From NCBI GenBank assembly GCA_964485405.1, contig CAZAJG010000012.1:1-64000 (forward strand): a stretch of 64,000 bases of DNA, written 5' to 3'. The translations under genes and the position numbers were made by a program. Shown here piece by piece: positions 34,501 through 43,733 of this stretch. Each line of letters opens with the position of its first letter. Positions within the stretch are counted from its first letter, which is position 1. The notes beneath the pieces are model-generated. The model was not told the DNA's origin. It did not search any database and was given only the letters and a program-made list of their open reading frames with translations. This stretch comes from CAKZNE01 sp964485405. Its GTDB lineage: Bacteria > Bacteroidota > Bacteroidia > Flavobacteriales > Schleiferiaceae.

Positions 34501-35388
34501 ATCATTGGATGCACCAAAGAAGGGAGAGTTTACTGCGGCACTATTCGATCCTGAATTGGCATTTTGAGAAAGCGTATCCAATACCCACATTTGTCCATCT
34601 CCATCTTGATCTATTACCGTCCAACAGTTTAAACCGTTTACGTCAAAATCTTCTGACCAGGGTAAAGCCGTAACTGGTAAACAGTCCGTACAAAAAGTGT
34701 AAGGACCTACCCAAACACTGTTTCCATTACCTGAAGACAAGCAGTTGGAACGTATATAAAAATCATAACATGTGTTAGACATTAAACCTGGAATTGTAGT
34801 GGTATCATCTCCAAAACCACCTCCGGTACCTGTACCTTGTCCAAATCCAACAGGGCCCCACTCTACATCAAAAGAGTCAACGTTACTAATCCAACTCAGG
34901 GTTATGCTAGAGTCTGTCGCAGCAATTAAAGTTGGGCTTAAGGGTTCTTGACAAGCGGGAACAGCTTCCACCAAAAAATCATCAATAAACGCATCAGGGC
35001 CAAAACCTGAATTGGCTATAAACTGAAAACTAACGTCTTTTCCAGTGTAGGTAGCCGAATCTAAAAGAAATATTTCCTCCACAAAACTTCCTGGGGAAGT
35101 GTTACCGGCACCGTCATTTGAGTTAAAGGTTGAACCCGCATTTAACCAAAGGGTGTCCCAAGTACTAGATCCAGATACTTGTGCTCTTAGGATCATCCCA
35201 TCTAAAGGATAAGTTGCATTGTACAAGTGAGACCATTTGAATTTAAGTCTGGCGTTTTGAGAAACGGTAATCAATGGGCTAGTCATAAAGGCATTGTTGC
35301 CAGAAGACCAGCTCCAATAGTTCGCTCGTGCATAGCCTCCACCATCAGAAAACTGCTGAGTTCCACCGGATAAATCCCAGCAATTAAG
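31513..35388 (-). CDS. Multidomain T9SS-secreted adhesin, C-terminal part after an assembly gap
   Basis: These 1291 codons continue the gene that starts at 36422 and is interrupted by the N-gap at 35389-35398. MAM/cleaved-adhesin-like jelly-roll domains alternate with fibronectin type III domains: four jelly rolls (the first starting at LNCWDLSGG, others at PWSEDFD, PFLEDFN and PYLEDFD) and five Fn3 units, recognisable by YDxYIxSxC and WxGPxxxxT. A PKD domain (SYAWNYGDGNTG) and a type A sorting domain (LEVYPNPTTAKVNV, ending RRIIKQ) close it. The product is exported and anchored by type IX secretion. A terminator follows the stop. The few residues upstream of the gap in this frame are an artefact of the placeholder length. 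Confidence 0.82.
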   Translation of the reverse strand, partial: LNCWDLSGGTQQFSDGGGYARANYWSWSSGNNAFMTSPLITVSQNARLKFKWSHLYNATYPLDGMILRAQVSGSSTWDTLWLNAGSTFNSNDGAGNTSPGSFVEEIFLLDSATYTGKDVSFQFIANSGFGPDAFIDDFLVEAVPACQEPLSPTLIAATDSSITLSWISNVDSFDVEWGPVGFGQGTGTGGGFGDDTTTIPGLMSNTCYDFYIRSNCLSSGNGNSVWVGPYTFCTDCLPVTALPWSEDFDVNGLNCWTVIDQDGDGQMWVLDTLSQNANSGSNSAAVNSPFFGASNDWLIAPRVTLTGSERISYYVRTLSNFDDVELTVLLSTTNDSVQNFTDTLVPQTTISGSTYTQTQANLSAYTGDVYIAFAIGLPQGFNSGELRLDDVLIEALPPCLEPDSLSLVIASSNYVVVDWAPGGGTSWNVEYGVPGYTPGTGTTFNTNVTTDTVNGLSPATDYDIYIQSDCGANGTSIWIGPLSVRTACVVQSLPFLEDFNTDLGCMVAIDGGNGTDTWVWSAAGGTTTNGDLDGTGYAIVDSDEFGNGQHMIEMLNSPPIDAGSLPSTSSLVVEWDQFYNHIGADSAEVQVFDGTNWVTVLKMQQDFGAFGAPDHRLIDATAYANANFQVRFVYDDADVWAWYWAVDNFSVTEALCGFASNLDTTFALPTSVGLDWTSNGSNWNIEWGPTGFVQGTGTGDTIQNVTAKPYVLTGLQPSTCYDYYVQDTCPGIGNGIWAGPFTFCTPASCPAPSNLAASNITLNSFDISWTAGGVGANYNIEYGLNGFSPGSGTLISTTTTTTTISTGITPSTTYDIYVQDSCGLGDVSFWIGPITVSTLCATFLPPYLEDFDANGFVSGTGFNNAGDAINSCWFRTDNTIGANFLGARTGATGSGGTGPSAGINNTGYVFYEASGSLVGDTAWLNTPVFDLSGTTSPFFKYQYHMFGGSMGDLIAQIDTGNGWMTLNTISGQQQLAETDPWLTDSIDVTTYIASSVQFRFIATSGGGFESDIALENVEVADALGASCPDPIGLDTANVSCVGADLIWTSSSSTIASVVEYGPVGFTPATGAGITVSNANSPETIGNLTPGTAYEFYVVDLCMGDTSNIVGPFSFTTASGPISAAFTFSQTDTTLVDADMNFDGSASIGATSYAWNYGDGNTGTGMNPTHTYSANGTYMVTLVITGDCGIDSISQQVVIAGISLAENRLGRSLEVYPNPTTAKVNVSFSTIGSDDAKVYVMDLSGKVILSVSEANLNGKYEGTIDISALAKGTYLMKIESGDLTTQRRIIKQ

Positions 35389-35398
35389 NNNNNNNNNN
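35389..35398. other. Assembly gap (10 N) inside the adhesin gene
   Basis: The reading frames on the two sides are incompatible across exactly 10 bases, yet the protein context is continuous (PYSEVYS before, NCWDLSGG after), as in the other PYLEDFD...CW units of the same protein. The real gap is therefore probably short and the gene intact. Confidence 0.9.
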
Positions 35399-36422
35399 CG
35401 CTGTAAACTTCTGAGTAAGGAATAACCACAGCAACACAAGGTGTGTTAAAACCAATCTGAACCCAGCTAGAGGTATCATTTGGTCCACATATAGCTCTTA
35501 CATAAATATCATATCCTGTATTGGCCTGTAAGCCCGTAAGGTTGGCAAAAGTATCTGTTGTAAGCACTAACGTACCCGTTCCTTGAGGAAAACCAGTTGT
35601 ATCATATTCATATTGATACTGAGTTGCGTTTCCAGACCAGTTAACATTTGCTGTAGTTGCTGTAACCGCTGTAGATAGGATAACAGGGGAAAGACAACTT
35701 AGAGATGCGCCTACATAAGTAACAGATCCTAAAATAGTGGCATCATGAGTACCTGCACTATCCTTTACAACAGTAGTCGTCAGATTATCATCCATTTTGT
35801 AGTATGCCACTAAATCGGAGTAGTTTGGATGTGCAGAGGTTACGCCATTCATCCAAGCGGAAAGAGTTGAAGCAGAAAGAGCTTTATCCCAAATTCTTAC
35901 TTCGTCAATTAAACCGTCAAAGTAGCGATCGTTGAACCAATCTAAACGACCAATTTCTAGAGGCCTAGTGTTGGTGCCGATTGTTCCTGAGGTTGCATTA
36001 GAGCCTACCTGTACCCCATTTATAAATACGCGTAATGTAGTTCCATCAAAGGTTCCGGCTACGTGATACCAAACTCCAGTTTGCATCGGTCCCCCGGTAG
36101 AAGTAGCATCTACCCATACACCTCCCATTCCGAGGTTGATTTGTAGATTTCCATTATCACCGCATCGAATGGTGTAACCCGTTACATCACTTTCTGGTTT
36201 ACCTACAATGGTACCTTGCCAAATTTGGGTTCTCCAGCTGTTTGCATTAATCCATGCTTCCATGGTAACTTCAGTTGAAATATCCAATGCGGGATCATCA
36301 GGAATAACGACTGCATCGCTAGATGATCCGGGGAAATCCAACACATAATTCTGTCCATAGCTTTGCCATGACCCCAATAAAAAGGCAATAGCAAATAGCC
36401 AAAGACTCACTGTCTTCTTCAT
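35399..36422 (-). CDS. Multidomain T9SS-secreted adhesin, N-terminal part before an assembly gap
   Basis: The first 341 codons of the gene completed by 31513-35388. A signal peptide (MKKTVSLWLFAIAFLLGSWQ, cut after YGQ near 23) is followed by a LamG/concanavalin-like domain (about 28-225; VTMEAWINA, WYHVAGTFDG, GLIDEVRIWDKALS), then one fibronectin type III domain (about 245-330; YDIYVRAICG) and the start of a jelly roll (PYSEVYS) that runs into the gap. LamG domains bind glycans in other secreted proteins, so surface or polysaccharide adhesion is a likely role. Reading past the N run in this frame gives unrelated residues. Confidence 0.82.
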
Positions 36423-36536
36423 AGTTGTTGTGAGTTAGTTAAAGATTTTGATAGTTAATAAGACTACTAATGTATCATTTTAGATGTGAAAAACTAAAAC
36501 GTTTTAGGAAAAGAATTAATTTTAGCTTAACACGGT

Positions 36537-37409
36537 CTACAAAAAGTCTTTTATTATTTTCTTTGCCTGCTGTATGTAGCCACCTTGAAACAGGTTAACA
36601 TGAACGAGTATAGGATACAGATTATGAATGTGTAAACGATTTTTCCAGTTTATTTCCAGCGGATACTCTTCATGATAGTCCTCAAACACTTTATCTGAAA
36701 AGCCTCCAAATAAATGCATCATACCAATATCCATTTCTCGATGAGAAAACGAAGGGGCTGGATCATAGATTACAGAAGCTCCATTTTGATCAAACATATA
36801 ATTCCCGCTCCAAAGATCTCCGTGAATTAGGCTTGGTTTCTCAACCGGAATAATATTGGGTAATTCTCGGTAAAGTTTATTTAAGTTCTTCGCATCCGCG
36901 GAATCAAACCACCTCGCATCAAAGCCACTTTTAAATTGTGGTTCAAGTCGTTTTGTTACAAAAAACTCTATCCAATCCCTATTCTGATTATTGAATTGAG
37001 GTAATAGGCCGATGTAATTGTTTTCCGCCCATCCAAAAAAATCTGAACTTTGATGATGCATTTTGGCTAGAAGGTGTCCGAAAGATTTTTCTTGGCTGTT
37101 TTCGGTTCCTCTTTCGATCCACTCCAACGCTAAAAAAGAGTAGCTATCCGTTTTTCCATAACCTAAAACTTTTGGAACCCTAAATAGGGTGTTCTCGTTG
37201 AGATGATTCAAGCCAGAGGTCTCTTTTTTGAAGAAATCCTCTTTATCTACATCGTTAACTTTTAAAAAAATTGTACCGATATTGGTTTCAACACGAAAAG
37301 CTTCGTTGATATCCCCACCACTTACTTTTTGCAGGGATTGTATCTCGCTTACGTTCTTTAGATGACTAGGAAGAGAGTTGAATATACTTTCCTGAAGGTT
37401 TGCTTTCAT
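36537..37409 (-). CDS. Fructosamine kinase family protein
   Basis: A 290-residue kinase of the fructosamine/ketosamine-3-kinase family (aminoglycoside phosphotransferase fold). The nucleotide-binding start GGDINEAFRVET (about 31-42), the catalytic loop LIHGDLWSGNYMF (about 197-209) and the metal-binding YDPAPSFSHREMDIGM (about 216-231) are conserved. Members phosphorylate sugar amines on glycated proteins, which then fall apart, or small glycated amines. The start overlaps the end of the histidine kinase gene by 44 nt in another frame, which implies strict co-expression. Confidence 0.9.
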   Translation of the reverse strand: MKANLQESIFNSLPSHLKNVSEIQSLQKVSGGDINEAFRVETNIGTIFLKVNDVDKEDFFKKETSGLNHLNENTLFRVPKVLGYGKTDSYSFLALEWIERGTENSQEKSFGHLLAKMHHQSSDFFGWAENNYIGLLPQFNNQNRDWIEFFVTKRLEPQFKSGFDARWFDSADAKNLNKLYRELPNIIPVEKPSLIHGDLWSGNYMFDQNGASVIYDPAPSFSHREMDIGMMHLFGGFSDKVFEDYHEEYPLEINWKNRLHIHNLYPILVHVNLFQGGYIQQAKKIIKDFL

Positions 37410-39774
37410 CTATGTTCTCCATCAGATTTTGCCATTTTTTAATGCCCTCTTTCAGAACATCCGCTTTTACAGGCTTGGTTAAGAAGTCATTCATGCCCGC
37501 TTCAAAACAACGTTTTTTATCCGAAATGGTAGCATTGGCAGTTACCGCAATAATAATGGGGCGTACTTTTAGATCTTGAATAATTTTTTTGGTCGATTCT
37601 ATACCATCCATTTCTGGCATTTGGATATCCATCAAAATTAGGTGGTAATTGTTTTCTTTGGCCATCTCCCATGCTTCTCTTCCGTTTTCAGCCATATCTG
37701 CTTCAATGCCCATTGTTTTAAGAATCATCTGCATAAGCTTCTGATTCACTGGATTATCTTCAGCATAAAGTACTCTTAAGCCTTTGTCTATCTCTTTAAG
37801 GGTAGATTCTTCTTTTTTCGATTGACCAGCTTCTATAGCTAGATTTACATGGAATGCTACTTTAGTTCCAACACCAAGTTCACTATCCAGCTCTATTCGA
37901 CCGCCCATTTTTTCAACGATCTGCTTTACAATCGTTAAACCTATTCCCAAACCACCGTATCTTCTTGAATTACCAGAGTCTTCCTGAGAAAAAGCGGAAA
38001 ACACTTTACCCATAGTAGATCGATTCATTCCTATACCTGTATCTTTTACCTCAAAAGAAATACATAGGTGTTTCTCTTTTTTCTCCTTGAGATGGGCCTT
38101 AAATTCCACTTGTCCTTTTGAAGTAAACTTAAACGCATTGTTGAGCAAATGAACCATTATTTGTTTCAACCGGACTGCATCTCCCATTATTTCCTGAGGG
38201 ATGGCCGGATCAATATAACTCACATATTTCACCTCATTTTTTTGGTTCAATGAAGCAAGTTCGTACGAACCATTCATACACTCCTTTATGCTTAGAGCTT
38301 TATGATCGAGTACCACACTATTGTTATCGGCCTCGGTAATGCTTAAAATATCTTTAATGATAGATAGAAGCGATTCGCCACTATTCTTAATGGTATCAAT
38401 TTTTTCTTTTTGCTCGGGTGTGAGTTTTGAAAGTTGAAGAAGATCTGCCATCCCTAAAATAGCACTCATTGGGGTGCGTAGTTCGTGACTCATGGTGTTC
38501 AAGAACTGATCTTTTGATCGAGCAGCCGCTCTAGCTGCTAAATTTCGTTCTCTAAAACCTCTACCAAAACGAATGGTCATTGCTATAGATTGGCTAAAAA
38601 TAAAACCGACATAACCCAAGGTAGAAATCAGTTCATTTTCTTTCCAAATATTGAAATGCGTAAGAATCTTTTGTCCTGCTACAACACCCAACATTAAACC
38701 TCCTATTAAAGTAACCCATGATGTTTTATGTTTGAGGTTGATCTTTCGCACATAACTCAACCCCACTACAAGCATGGTTATTCCCAAAAAGGCCAAATAA
38801 AGATCTATAAAAGAAGTAAAAGTTTCTGTAGGAAGCACCAAACTTAACAGCGCAAGAATAACACTGATGCCTGCTAAAATATGAAAGGCGATAAGCTTAA
38901 CTTTTGGCTCAATCAGGTTTCTGATGAAATAAGTATAAAACACTACACTTAGATATAACGAAATGTATTCGAGCCTTAAAGTTACCGTCCAAGGAATATT
39001 TCGATTTACCGCATGGATAACATACTCTTCTGTGCCTAAAACCCGATAACTGTAACTACAGCAAAACAAAAAGAGAAAAAGACCTGTATAATCTGCTGGA
39101 TTGAACCAATAAAAACCAAACGCCAGGCCTCCTGCGATAAGCAAACAACCGGCAAGAAACAGGATGCTACTTATTTTAAAATTACGTGAATAATTGATGG
39201 AATCGCTGGTTCCTAAAACAATTGGATTCACAGCTCCGCCTTTATGGTGGCGAAAATTACTCATGTGAACCACCAACGTATTTAAACCTGGTTTTAGGTT
39301 TACTACTTTAGACGCGGGCCTCCAATAAGGTTTACTGTTTTCTCTTGAAGTGCCTACCACCCCATTACCCTCAAAACCCTCGTTATTTACATATAAATCA
39401 AAAGCAGAATATACCTCTGGAAGGTAGAGCGAGAGGGAAGGTATTTCTTCATCAACAAATAGCTTTAACCGAAGCGTAGCAAAGCCAAATTGATGGGTTT
39501 TATCCTTCATCTCCGGAAGGTCTCCCCATCTAGTAAGATAATCAATGTAATCCGGCTTAAGTTCGTGTTCCTTAGCCTCTAAACTTTGCGAACTGTAGAG
39601 TTTATTCCAATAAAACTCCCATTCCCCCGTTAGTGGTAGAGTTTCCTGTTCGGTAAAGTTAAACCCTCTTAAATCGAGTATCCCCTTTTCAGCCTCTGGT
39701 TGTCCATAGGCTAGGAATAAAAAACAGGAAAGAAAAACGGTATTTAATAATTTCCCCTTCAAAACGTGCTTCAA
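37366..39774 (-). CDS. 7TMR-DISM hybrid sensor histidine kinase / response regulator
   Basis: An 802-residue membrane sensor. A signal peptide (1-24) precedes a periplasmic jelly-roll (about 30-185, the 7TMR-DISM extracellular type), seven membrane segments (about 195-405), a HisKA domain with phospho-acceptor His430 in TMSHELRTPM, a HATPase domain (about 535-650; DTGIGM, YGGLGIGL) and a receiver with Asp716 in LMDIQMPEMDG. Such receptors sense small carbohydrates or related ligands in known cases. The start is TTG. No output protein is encoded beside it; the fructosamine kinase overlapping its 3' end is the only partner in view. Confidence 0.9.
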   Translation of the reverse strand: MKHVLKGKLLNTVFLSCFLFLAYGQPEAEKGILDLRGFNFTEQETLPLTGEWEFYWNKLYSSQSLEAKEHELKPDYIDYLTRWGDLPEMKDKTHQFGFATLRLKLFVDEEIPSLSLYLPEVYSAFDLYVNNEGFEGNGVVGTSRENSKPYWRPASKVVNLKPGLNTLVVHMSNFRHHKGGAVNPIVLGTSDSINYSRNFKISSILFLAGCLLIAGGLAFGFYWFNPADYTGLFLFLFCCSYSYRVLGTEEYVIHAVNRNIPWTVTLRLEYISLYLSVVFYTYFIRNLIEPKVKLIAFHILAGISVILALLSLVLPTETFTSFIDLYLAFLGITMLVVGLSYVRKINLKHKTSWVTLIGGLMLGVVAGQKILTHFNIWKENELISTLGYVGFIFSQSIAMTIRFGRGFRERNLAARAAARSKDQFLNTMSHELRTPMSAILGMADLLQLSKLTPEQKEKIDTIKNSGESLLSIIKDILSITEADNNSVVLDHKALSIKECMNGSYELASLNQKNEVKYVSYIDPAIPQEIMGDAVRLKQIMVHLLNNAFKFTSKGQVEFKAHLKEKKEKHLCISFEVKDTGIGMNRSTMGKVFSAFSQEDSGNSRRYGGLGIGLTIVKQIVEKMGGRIELDSELGVGTKVAFHVNLAIEAGQSKKEESTLKEIDKGLRVLYAEDNPVNQKLMQMILKTMGIEADMAENGREAWEMAKENNYHLILMDIQMPEMDGIESTKKIIQDLKVRPIIIAVTANATISDKKRCFEAGMNDFLTKPVKADVLKEGIKKWQNLMENIDESKPSGKYIQLSS

Positions 39775-39928
39775 CCTTTACCAGTTAGCAAAAATCATCC
39801 CACGAATTCAATGTGCTAAAAGTCAGTTTTTTATGACAAAAAACTGATTTCAACATTCTCTGATTTGGAAGGTTTCCATTGATTATGGGAAACAAAAAGC
39901 CTTACAAAACCTATTGCTAAAGCCTTGA

Positions 39929-41812
39929 TTAATAAGCGATTTCCAAAGCAGATGTATCGGTTAAAGATTTCATAAATGCAATCAAAGCTGCTTTTTCTTC
40001 CTCTTTCAGGTTTAAAGAATCAGGAGGCAACGTTTGATTCGGCACATCCAACCCCATTCCTACTCCTCCTCCATGATTGTAAAAGTCAACTACATCTTCT
40101 AAAGAGGTATATGCTCCATTGTGAAAATAGGGGCCTGTTAACTCGGCATTTCTGACAGTTGGCGTTTTGAACGAATGCCCATAAATCCACACCTGTTCTT
40201 TGGGCAAGTTATTCTTGCTTCTTCCTAAATCTTCGTCCAACACAGCTGGTTCTTCATCCTTATCTCTTGGCACACCAAGCACTTCAGACTCGCTCTCTCC
40301 AAATAAAGGAGGCACTAAACCCGCAAAAGAAGGTGCAAAATGACACGTACCGCAAGCCGCCTTGCCCATAAAAAGGTTAAAACCTTTTCTCACTTTAGGT
40401 TCAATATGCTGTTTTTCTCCTCTTACATATTTGTCAAAAGGACTATTAAAAGACTTTAAAGTAATGAGATAGGAAGCTAGAGCTGAGGAAAACGAATTTT
40501 TATCTGCTACTTCCTCCTTTGCTCCAAAAACGGTCTGAAATTGCTTTTTGTATTCAGGGTCATTGTTTAAAAATGCAAAGAGATCCTTGTAGCTCGTATT
40601 GAATTCTTTGTGACTGATGATCACATGCTCAATCTGGTCTTCAAAGTGGAACGCTCTTAAGTCCGTAAAAAAGCGTTTGGAATAACTGGCATTCCATAAG
40701 GTTGGCGAATTTCGCTTTAAGCTACTCTTGCCGTCAAAAGATTGATGTGTTTTAACCCCATCCGAAAATCCGAGTTGAGGGTTGTGACAACTGGAACAGC
40801 TAAACGTTTGGTTTTTGCTCAGGCGCTTATCGTAAAACAACCTTTTCCCTAACTCTTGAAGAGGTTTGCTATCCACTTCTTCGTTCAATTTTGAGTAATA
40901 GTATGGGTTTAAAAAATCAGCATCAAAAATATTGGCAACGGAATAGTCTATCGGGCTTTTTAAAGAACTTACTTCATGAGGCATTTCAATGTAAGTAGTC
41001 TTTTGCAATTCTAAAATCTGAGCATATAATGGATTGATAAATTCTTTGAGAAAGTAAAGTCGATCGAAAGTGTCAAAATCTGGGTTTTCCTGTAGGTAAG
41101 TGTCTACTCGATTAAAACTTGATGAAAGCACGCGCTGCACATCAGAACCCTCTTTTCTTACATAATCAAAGTAAGGCTCTAGAGCAACTTTCAAGCTTTT
41201 CAGAGACTGCCTGGCCTCTTCCAGCCCATTTAAAGAACCCGGGGTATCAAAGCCCGTAACCCCTAAGGTGAATATTCTAATTATTTCCAACCTGGCAGCC
41301 GTAAAAACTTCCGTATCCTTTATCGGTCGGTTTTTAAAATCTAGATATATGTTTTTATAATCTTGTTTCAACTTACGCGCCAGCTCTACAACCTTTCCTT
41401 TTTCTTTATACAAATCATCTGTTTGAATCAACTCATCTAACCTTTGCAGTCCTTTTGGTTCCTCCACCTCAGCTCTGGAGGTGTATGGATTTAAGTGGTA
41501 TAATGGTGCTCCATTGATATTCCCTTTTATGTATTGAGGGTAATAATACTCCAGTAAAAATTGATTCCTTTTATAAAGCAAACGCGTTTTTCTCAATGCC
41601 TCTCTGAGTTGCAAGGCAGAAGAATTTTTTTGATTAAAAGCTTTAGCGGTTTGTTCTAAAACATCAATCTGGTCTTTTAATGCCTTAGCATGCGCAATGC
41701 TTACGGCTCTAAGTTTTTCGATTGGTTTCTCCTCTTCGGTAAAAGCGAGTTGGAAGAATAAGGGGAAAATGATAGCAAACAACACAACAAAGATTGTTCT
41801 CGATCTTTTCAT
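39929..41812 (-). CDS. Long di-heme cytochrome c peroxidase family protein
   Basis: A 627-residue exported protein with two CxxCH haem sites: CSSCH in FSCSSCHNPQLGFSDG (about 341) and CGTCH in KAACGTCHFAPSF (about 485). The second half (about 300-620) is a MauG/CcpA-type di-heme peroxidase, including LFYDKRLSKN, FKTPTVRNAELTGPYFHNG and the final FMKSLTD. The first 280 residues are an additional helical domain not found in the usual 330-residue enzymes. An N-terminal hydrophobic segment serves as signal or anchor. It would reduce hydrogen peroxide in the periplasm or modify a partner protein. Confidence 0.85.
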   Translation of the reverse strand: MKRSRTIFVVLFAIIFPLFFQLAFTEEEKPIEKLRAVSIAHAKALKDQIDVLEQTAKAFNQKNSSALQLREALRKTRLLYKRNQFLLEYYYPQYIKGNINGAPLYHLNPYTSRAEVEEPKGLQRLDELIQTDDLYKEKGKVVELARKLKQDYKNIYLDFKNRPIKDTEVFTAARLEIIRIFTLGVTGFDTPGSLNGLEEARQSLKSLKVALEPYFDYVRKEGSDVQRVLSSSFNRVDTYLQENPDFDTFDRLYFLKEFINPLYAQILELQKTTYIEMPHEVSSLKSPIDYSVANIFDADFLNPYYYSKLNEEVDSKPLQELGKRLFYDKRLSKNQTFSCSSCHNPQLGFSDGVKTHQSFDGKSSLKRNSPTLWNASYSKRFFTDLRAFHFEDQIEHVIISHKEFNTSYKDLFAFLNNDPEYKKQFQTVFGAKEEVADKNSFSSALASYLITLKSFNSPFDKYVRGEKQHIEPKVRKGFNLFMGKAACGTCHFAPSFAGLVPPLFGESESEVLGVPRDKDEEPAVLDEDLGRSKNNLPKEQVWIYGHSFKTPTVRNAELTGPYFHNGAYTSLEDVVDFYNHGGGVGMGLDVPNQTLPPDSLNLKEEEKAALIAFMKSLTDTSALEIAY

Positions 41813-41861
41813 AATAAAGGAATTTGAGTATTAAAATCCACCTCCTTAAAAGGGGTGTAAA

Positions 41862-41900
41862 ACGAAAAACCCGACCTCAATAAATGAGGTCAGGTTAAAA
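41862..41900 (-). terminator. Terminator of the PhoX-like gene
   Basis: Read leftward, AACCTGACCTCA pairs with TGAGGTCGGGTT around a short loop (41868-41896), with one mismatch, followed by a T run. It lies 23 nt past the stop at 41919 and separates that gene from the cytochrome c peroxidase gene downstream. Confidence 0.85.
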
Positions 41901-41918
41901 AAACGATGCTTTTAAATC

Positions 41919-43733
41919 TTATTGAACGATGAACTTAAGTGCATCGCCAGCGGCATTTTGAATATAGTATGTTCCCGCTGCTAAGTCCGAAACGGTAATG
42001 TGCTCTACTTCACGGTATACTCTAATTCTTTGTCCGTTATTGTTGTAGATGGCTACGTCTGTTTTTTCGCTAAAGTTTAACTGACGGGTGGTTGGATTTG
42101 GGTAAATGCTAAAACCACTGGTTAAAGTTTGTTCATCTACACCAATATCGTTTTTATCGAATCCAGTAATGGCAACCGTTAAAGAGTTGTTATATGGAAA
42201 CGGGTTTGAAGAACTTGGATGTTGAGAGTTTACTAAAATCGTTTTCCCATCGGGTGTAGCAATCGCTCCAGTAATCTCCGCTCCTAGAGGCACAATAGCC
42301 AATCTTACCAAATCATTAATAGATGGGTTTGAGATGCTCATATCCAATAAGAACATTTCACAAGTACGGTTGCTCACACCGGCAGGAACACTACCAAAGT
42401 CCGTTTGGTTCAAATCCTCACAAATAATAAGGTAATCTTGACCCGCTAAAGTAGCAGCACTTAAACCATCAGGGTTAGAAAGGTGTATAGCTGGATAGTT
42501 CGCTCTATCTGGGCTAGTTGCAAAATCAGGGCCTCCTTCTAATAGCACACTCACACTTTCTGTAGCTGGATCAAATTCTATAATACGACCATAATAATCG
42601 GCATAGTCTGAGCTATCTGGATGAGTTCCTTGTGCAGCAGCACGTGCCAGGTGATGCGGTGCGTAAACAGCTCCATCTGCAGCTTCTCCTCTCCAACGGC
42701 TTCCTGGGTTTGCTCTACCCGTTTCAGTCATGTATACTTTACCGTTTTGGTTCGTTACCCACTCTAAACGATTATACATGGTTGCTCCTGCCTGAACAGC
42801 TTGGTCAGCATATCCCAACATATTATCAAGATTTGTATTATCAATCTCAATCCACTTATTAGCATCATCATGCTTATATACATAGGTTTTTCCAGAGGTG
42901 AAATCTCCTGCCGTAGTGGCCACAAACTTAGAAATGAAACCAGGAGTAGCATCTACACCTAAGTAAACCGTTTTGTTATCGGCCATTAAAGTTCCTCCTT
43001 CAAAAGCTTGACGACCCCAGTTGTATTGCTTACGGATTGCCTTTGCTTCTTTAGGATCAATTTCTACCATGTAGTTGAAATTCTGATACTTTTTAATGGT
43101 ATCTCCATTAAATCCTGGAAAACCAGCAGTAGCAGATTGGCCATTTAAAGTACCGGTACCAATTACAAAGTCAGATGTATCTCTGTCAGCAATAGTAGTA
43201 TTGTCTCCTCTCCACCATTCTTCAGCGGTCCAGATTCTTCCATTAAAACCACTTATTCCACCGCAGTTCATACCGGTTTCACCAGTAGTATGCACAAAAT
43301 CAACGGCAAAAAATTCTCCACTTCTACCATCGGTTAAGGTTTGATTAACGATCTGAAGTGTATCGGTATTGGCATCCCTTTTTACTTTAAAAACCGTCAT
43401 TCCACCACCGTCTCCGATGCTATCATTTTGAACGATCATTTCATGGTTCACAGATACCCAACCTAAATCTCCACTTCCGGAATTATCTGGAGTAAAACCT
43501 ATAAAGTCATGCCATTGCTTAGCTAGTGCTTCGCCTGGAGCATTGCCATATGTAGCTGGGGTTTGTACTTTATGGTAACCACCAATAAATAACACTTGAG
43601 TGGTTAAGGGGGATTCTGGTAAAGTCATAGTGTTAGACACGTAGTTCGTATCTATAGAAGGATCAAATGCAATCTGCGCTTGAGCATGGATAGCCCCAAG
43701 CACAACTGCTGAGCTTAGTAAAAGTTTTTTCAT
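41919..43733 (-). CDS. PhoX-like (DUF839) phosphatase-family protein with T9SS sorting domain
   Basis: A 604-residue secreted protein: signal peptide (MKKLLLSSAVVLGAIHAQA), a beta-propeller of the PhoX/DUF839 family (about 30-510) and a type A sorting domain (about 525-604; GFSIYPNPTTRQLNF, end KFIVQ). PhoX hallmarks are GWVSVNHE near 93, GISGFNGRIWTAEEW (about 158-172), RLEW and GRANPGSRWRG. Known PhoX enzymes are calcium/iron alkaline phosphatases, but the metal ligands were not all checked, so activity is not certain. A terminator follows the stop. Confidence 0.82.
   Translation of the reverse strand: MKKLLLSSAVVLGAIHAQAQIAFDPSIDTNYVSNTMTLPESPLTTQVLFIGGYHKVQTPATYGNAPGEALAKQWHDFIGFTPDNSGSGDLGWVSVNHEMIVQNDSIGDGGGMTVFKVKRDANTDTLQIVNQTLTDGRSGEFFAVDFVHTTGETGMNCGGISGFNGRIWTAEEWWRGDNTTIADRDTSDFVIGTGTLNGQSATAGFPGFNGDTIKKYQNFNYMVEIDPKEAKAIRKQYNWGRQAFEGGTLMADNKTVYLGVDATPGFISKFVATTAGDFTSGKTYVYKHDDANKWIEIDNTNLDNMLGYADQAVQAGATMYNRLEWVTNQNGKVYMTETGRANPGSRWRGEAADGAVYAPHHLARAAAQGTHPDSSDYADYYGRIIEFDPATESVSVLLEGGPDFATSPDRANYPAIHLSNPDGLSAATLAGQDYLIICEDLNQTDFGSVPAGVSNRTCEMFLLDMSISNPSINDLVRLAIVPLGAEITGAIATPDGKTILVNSQHPSSSNPFPYNNSLTVAITGFDKNDIGVDEQTLTSGFSIYPNPTTRQLNFSEKTDVAIYNNNGQRIRVYREVEHITVSDLAAGTYYIQNAAGDALKFIVQ

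Noticed and set aside
35389..35439. Start of an independent gene at 35439 (minus strand)
   Set aside because: The first residues come from reading through the N placeholder in the wrong frame; the gene continues from the 36422 start.
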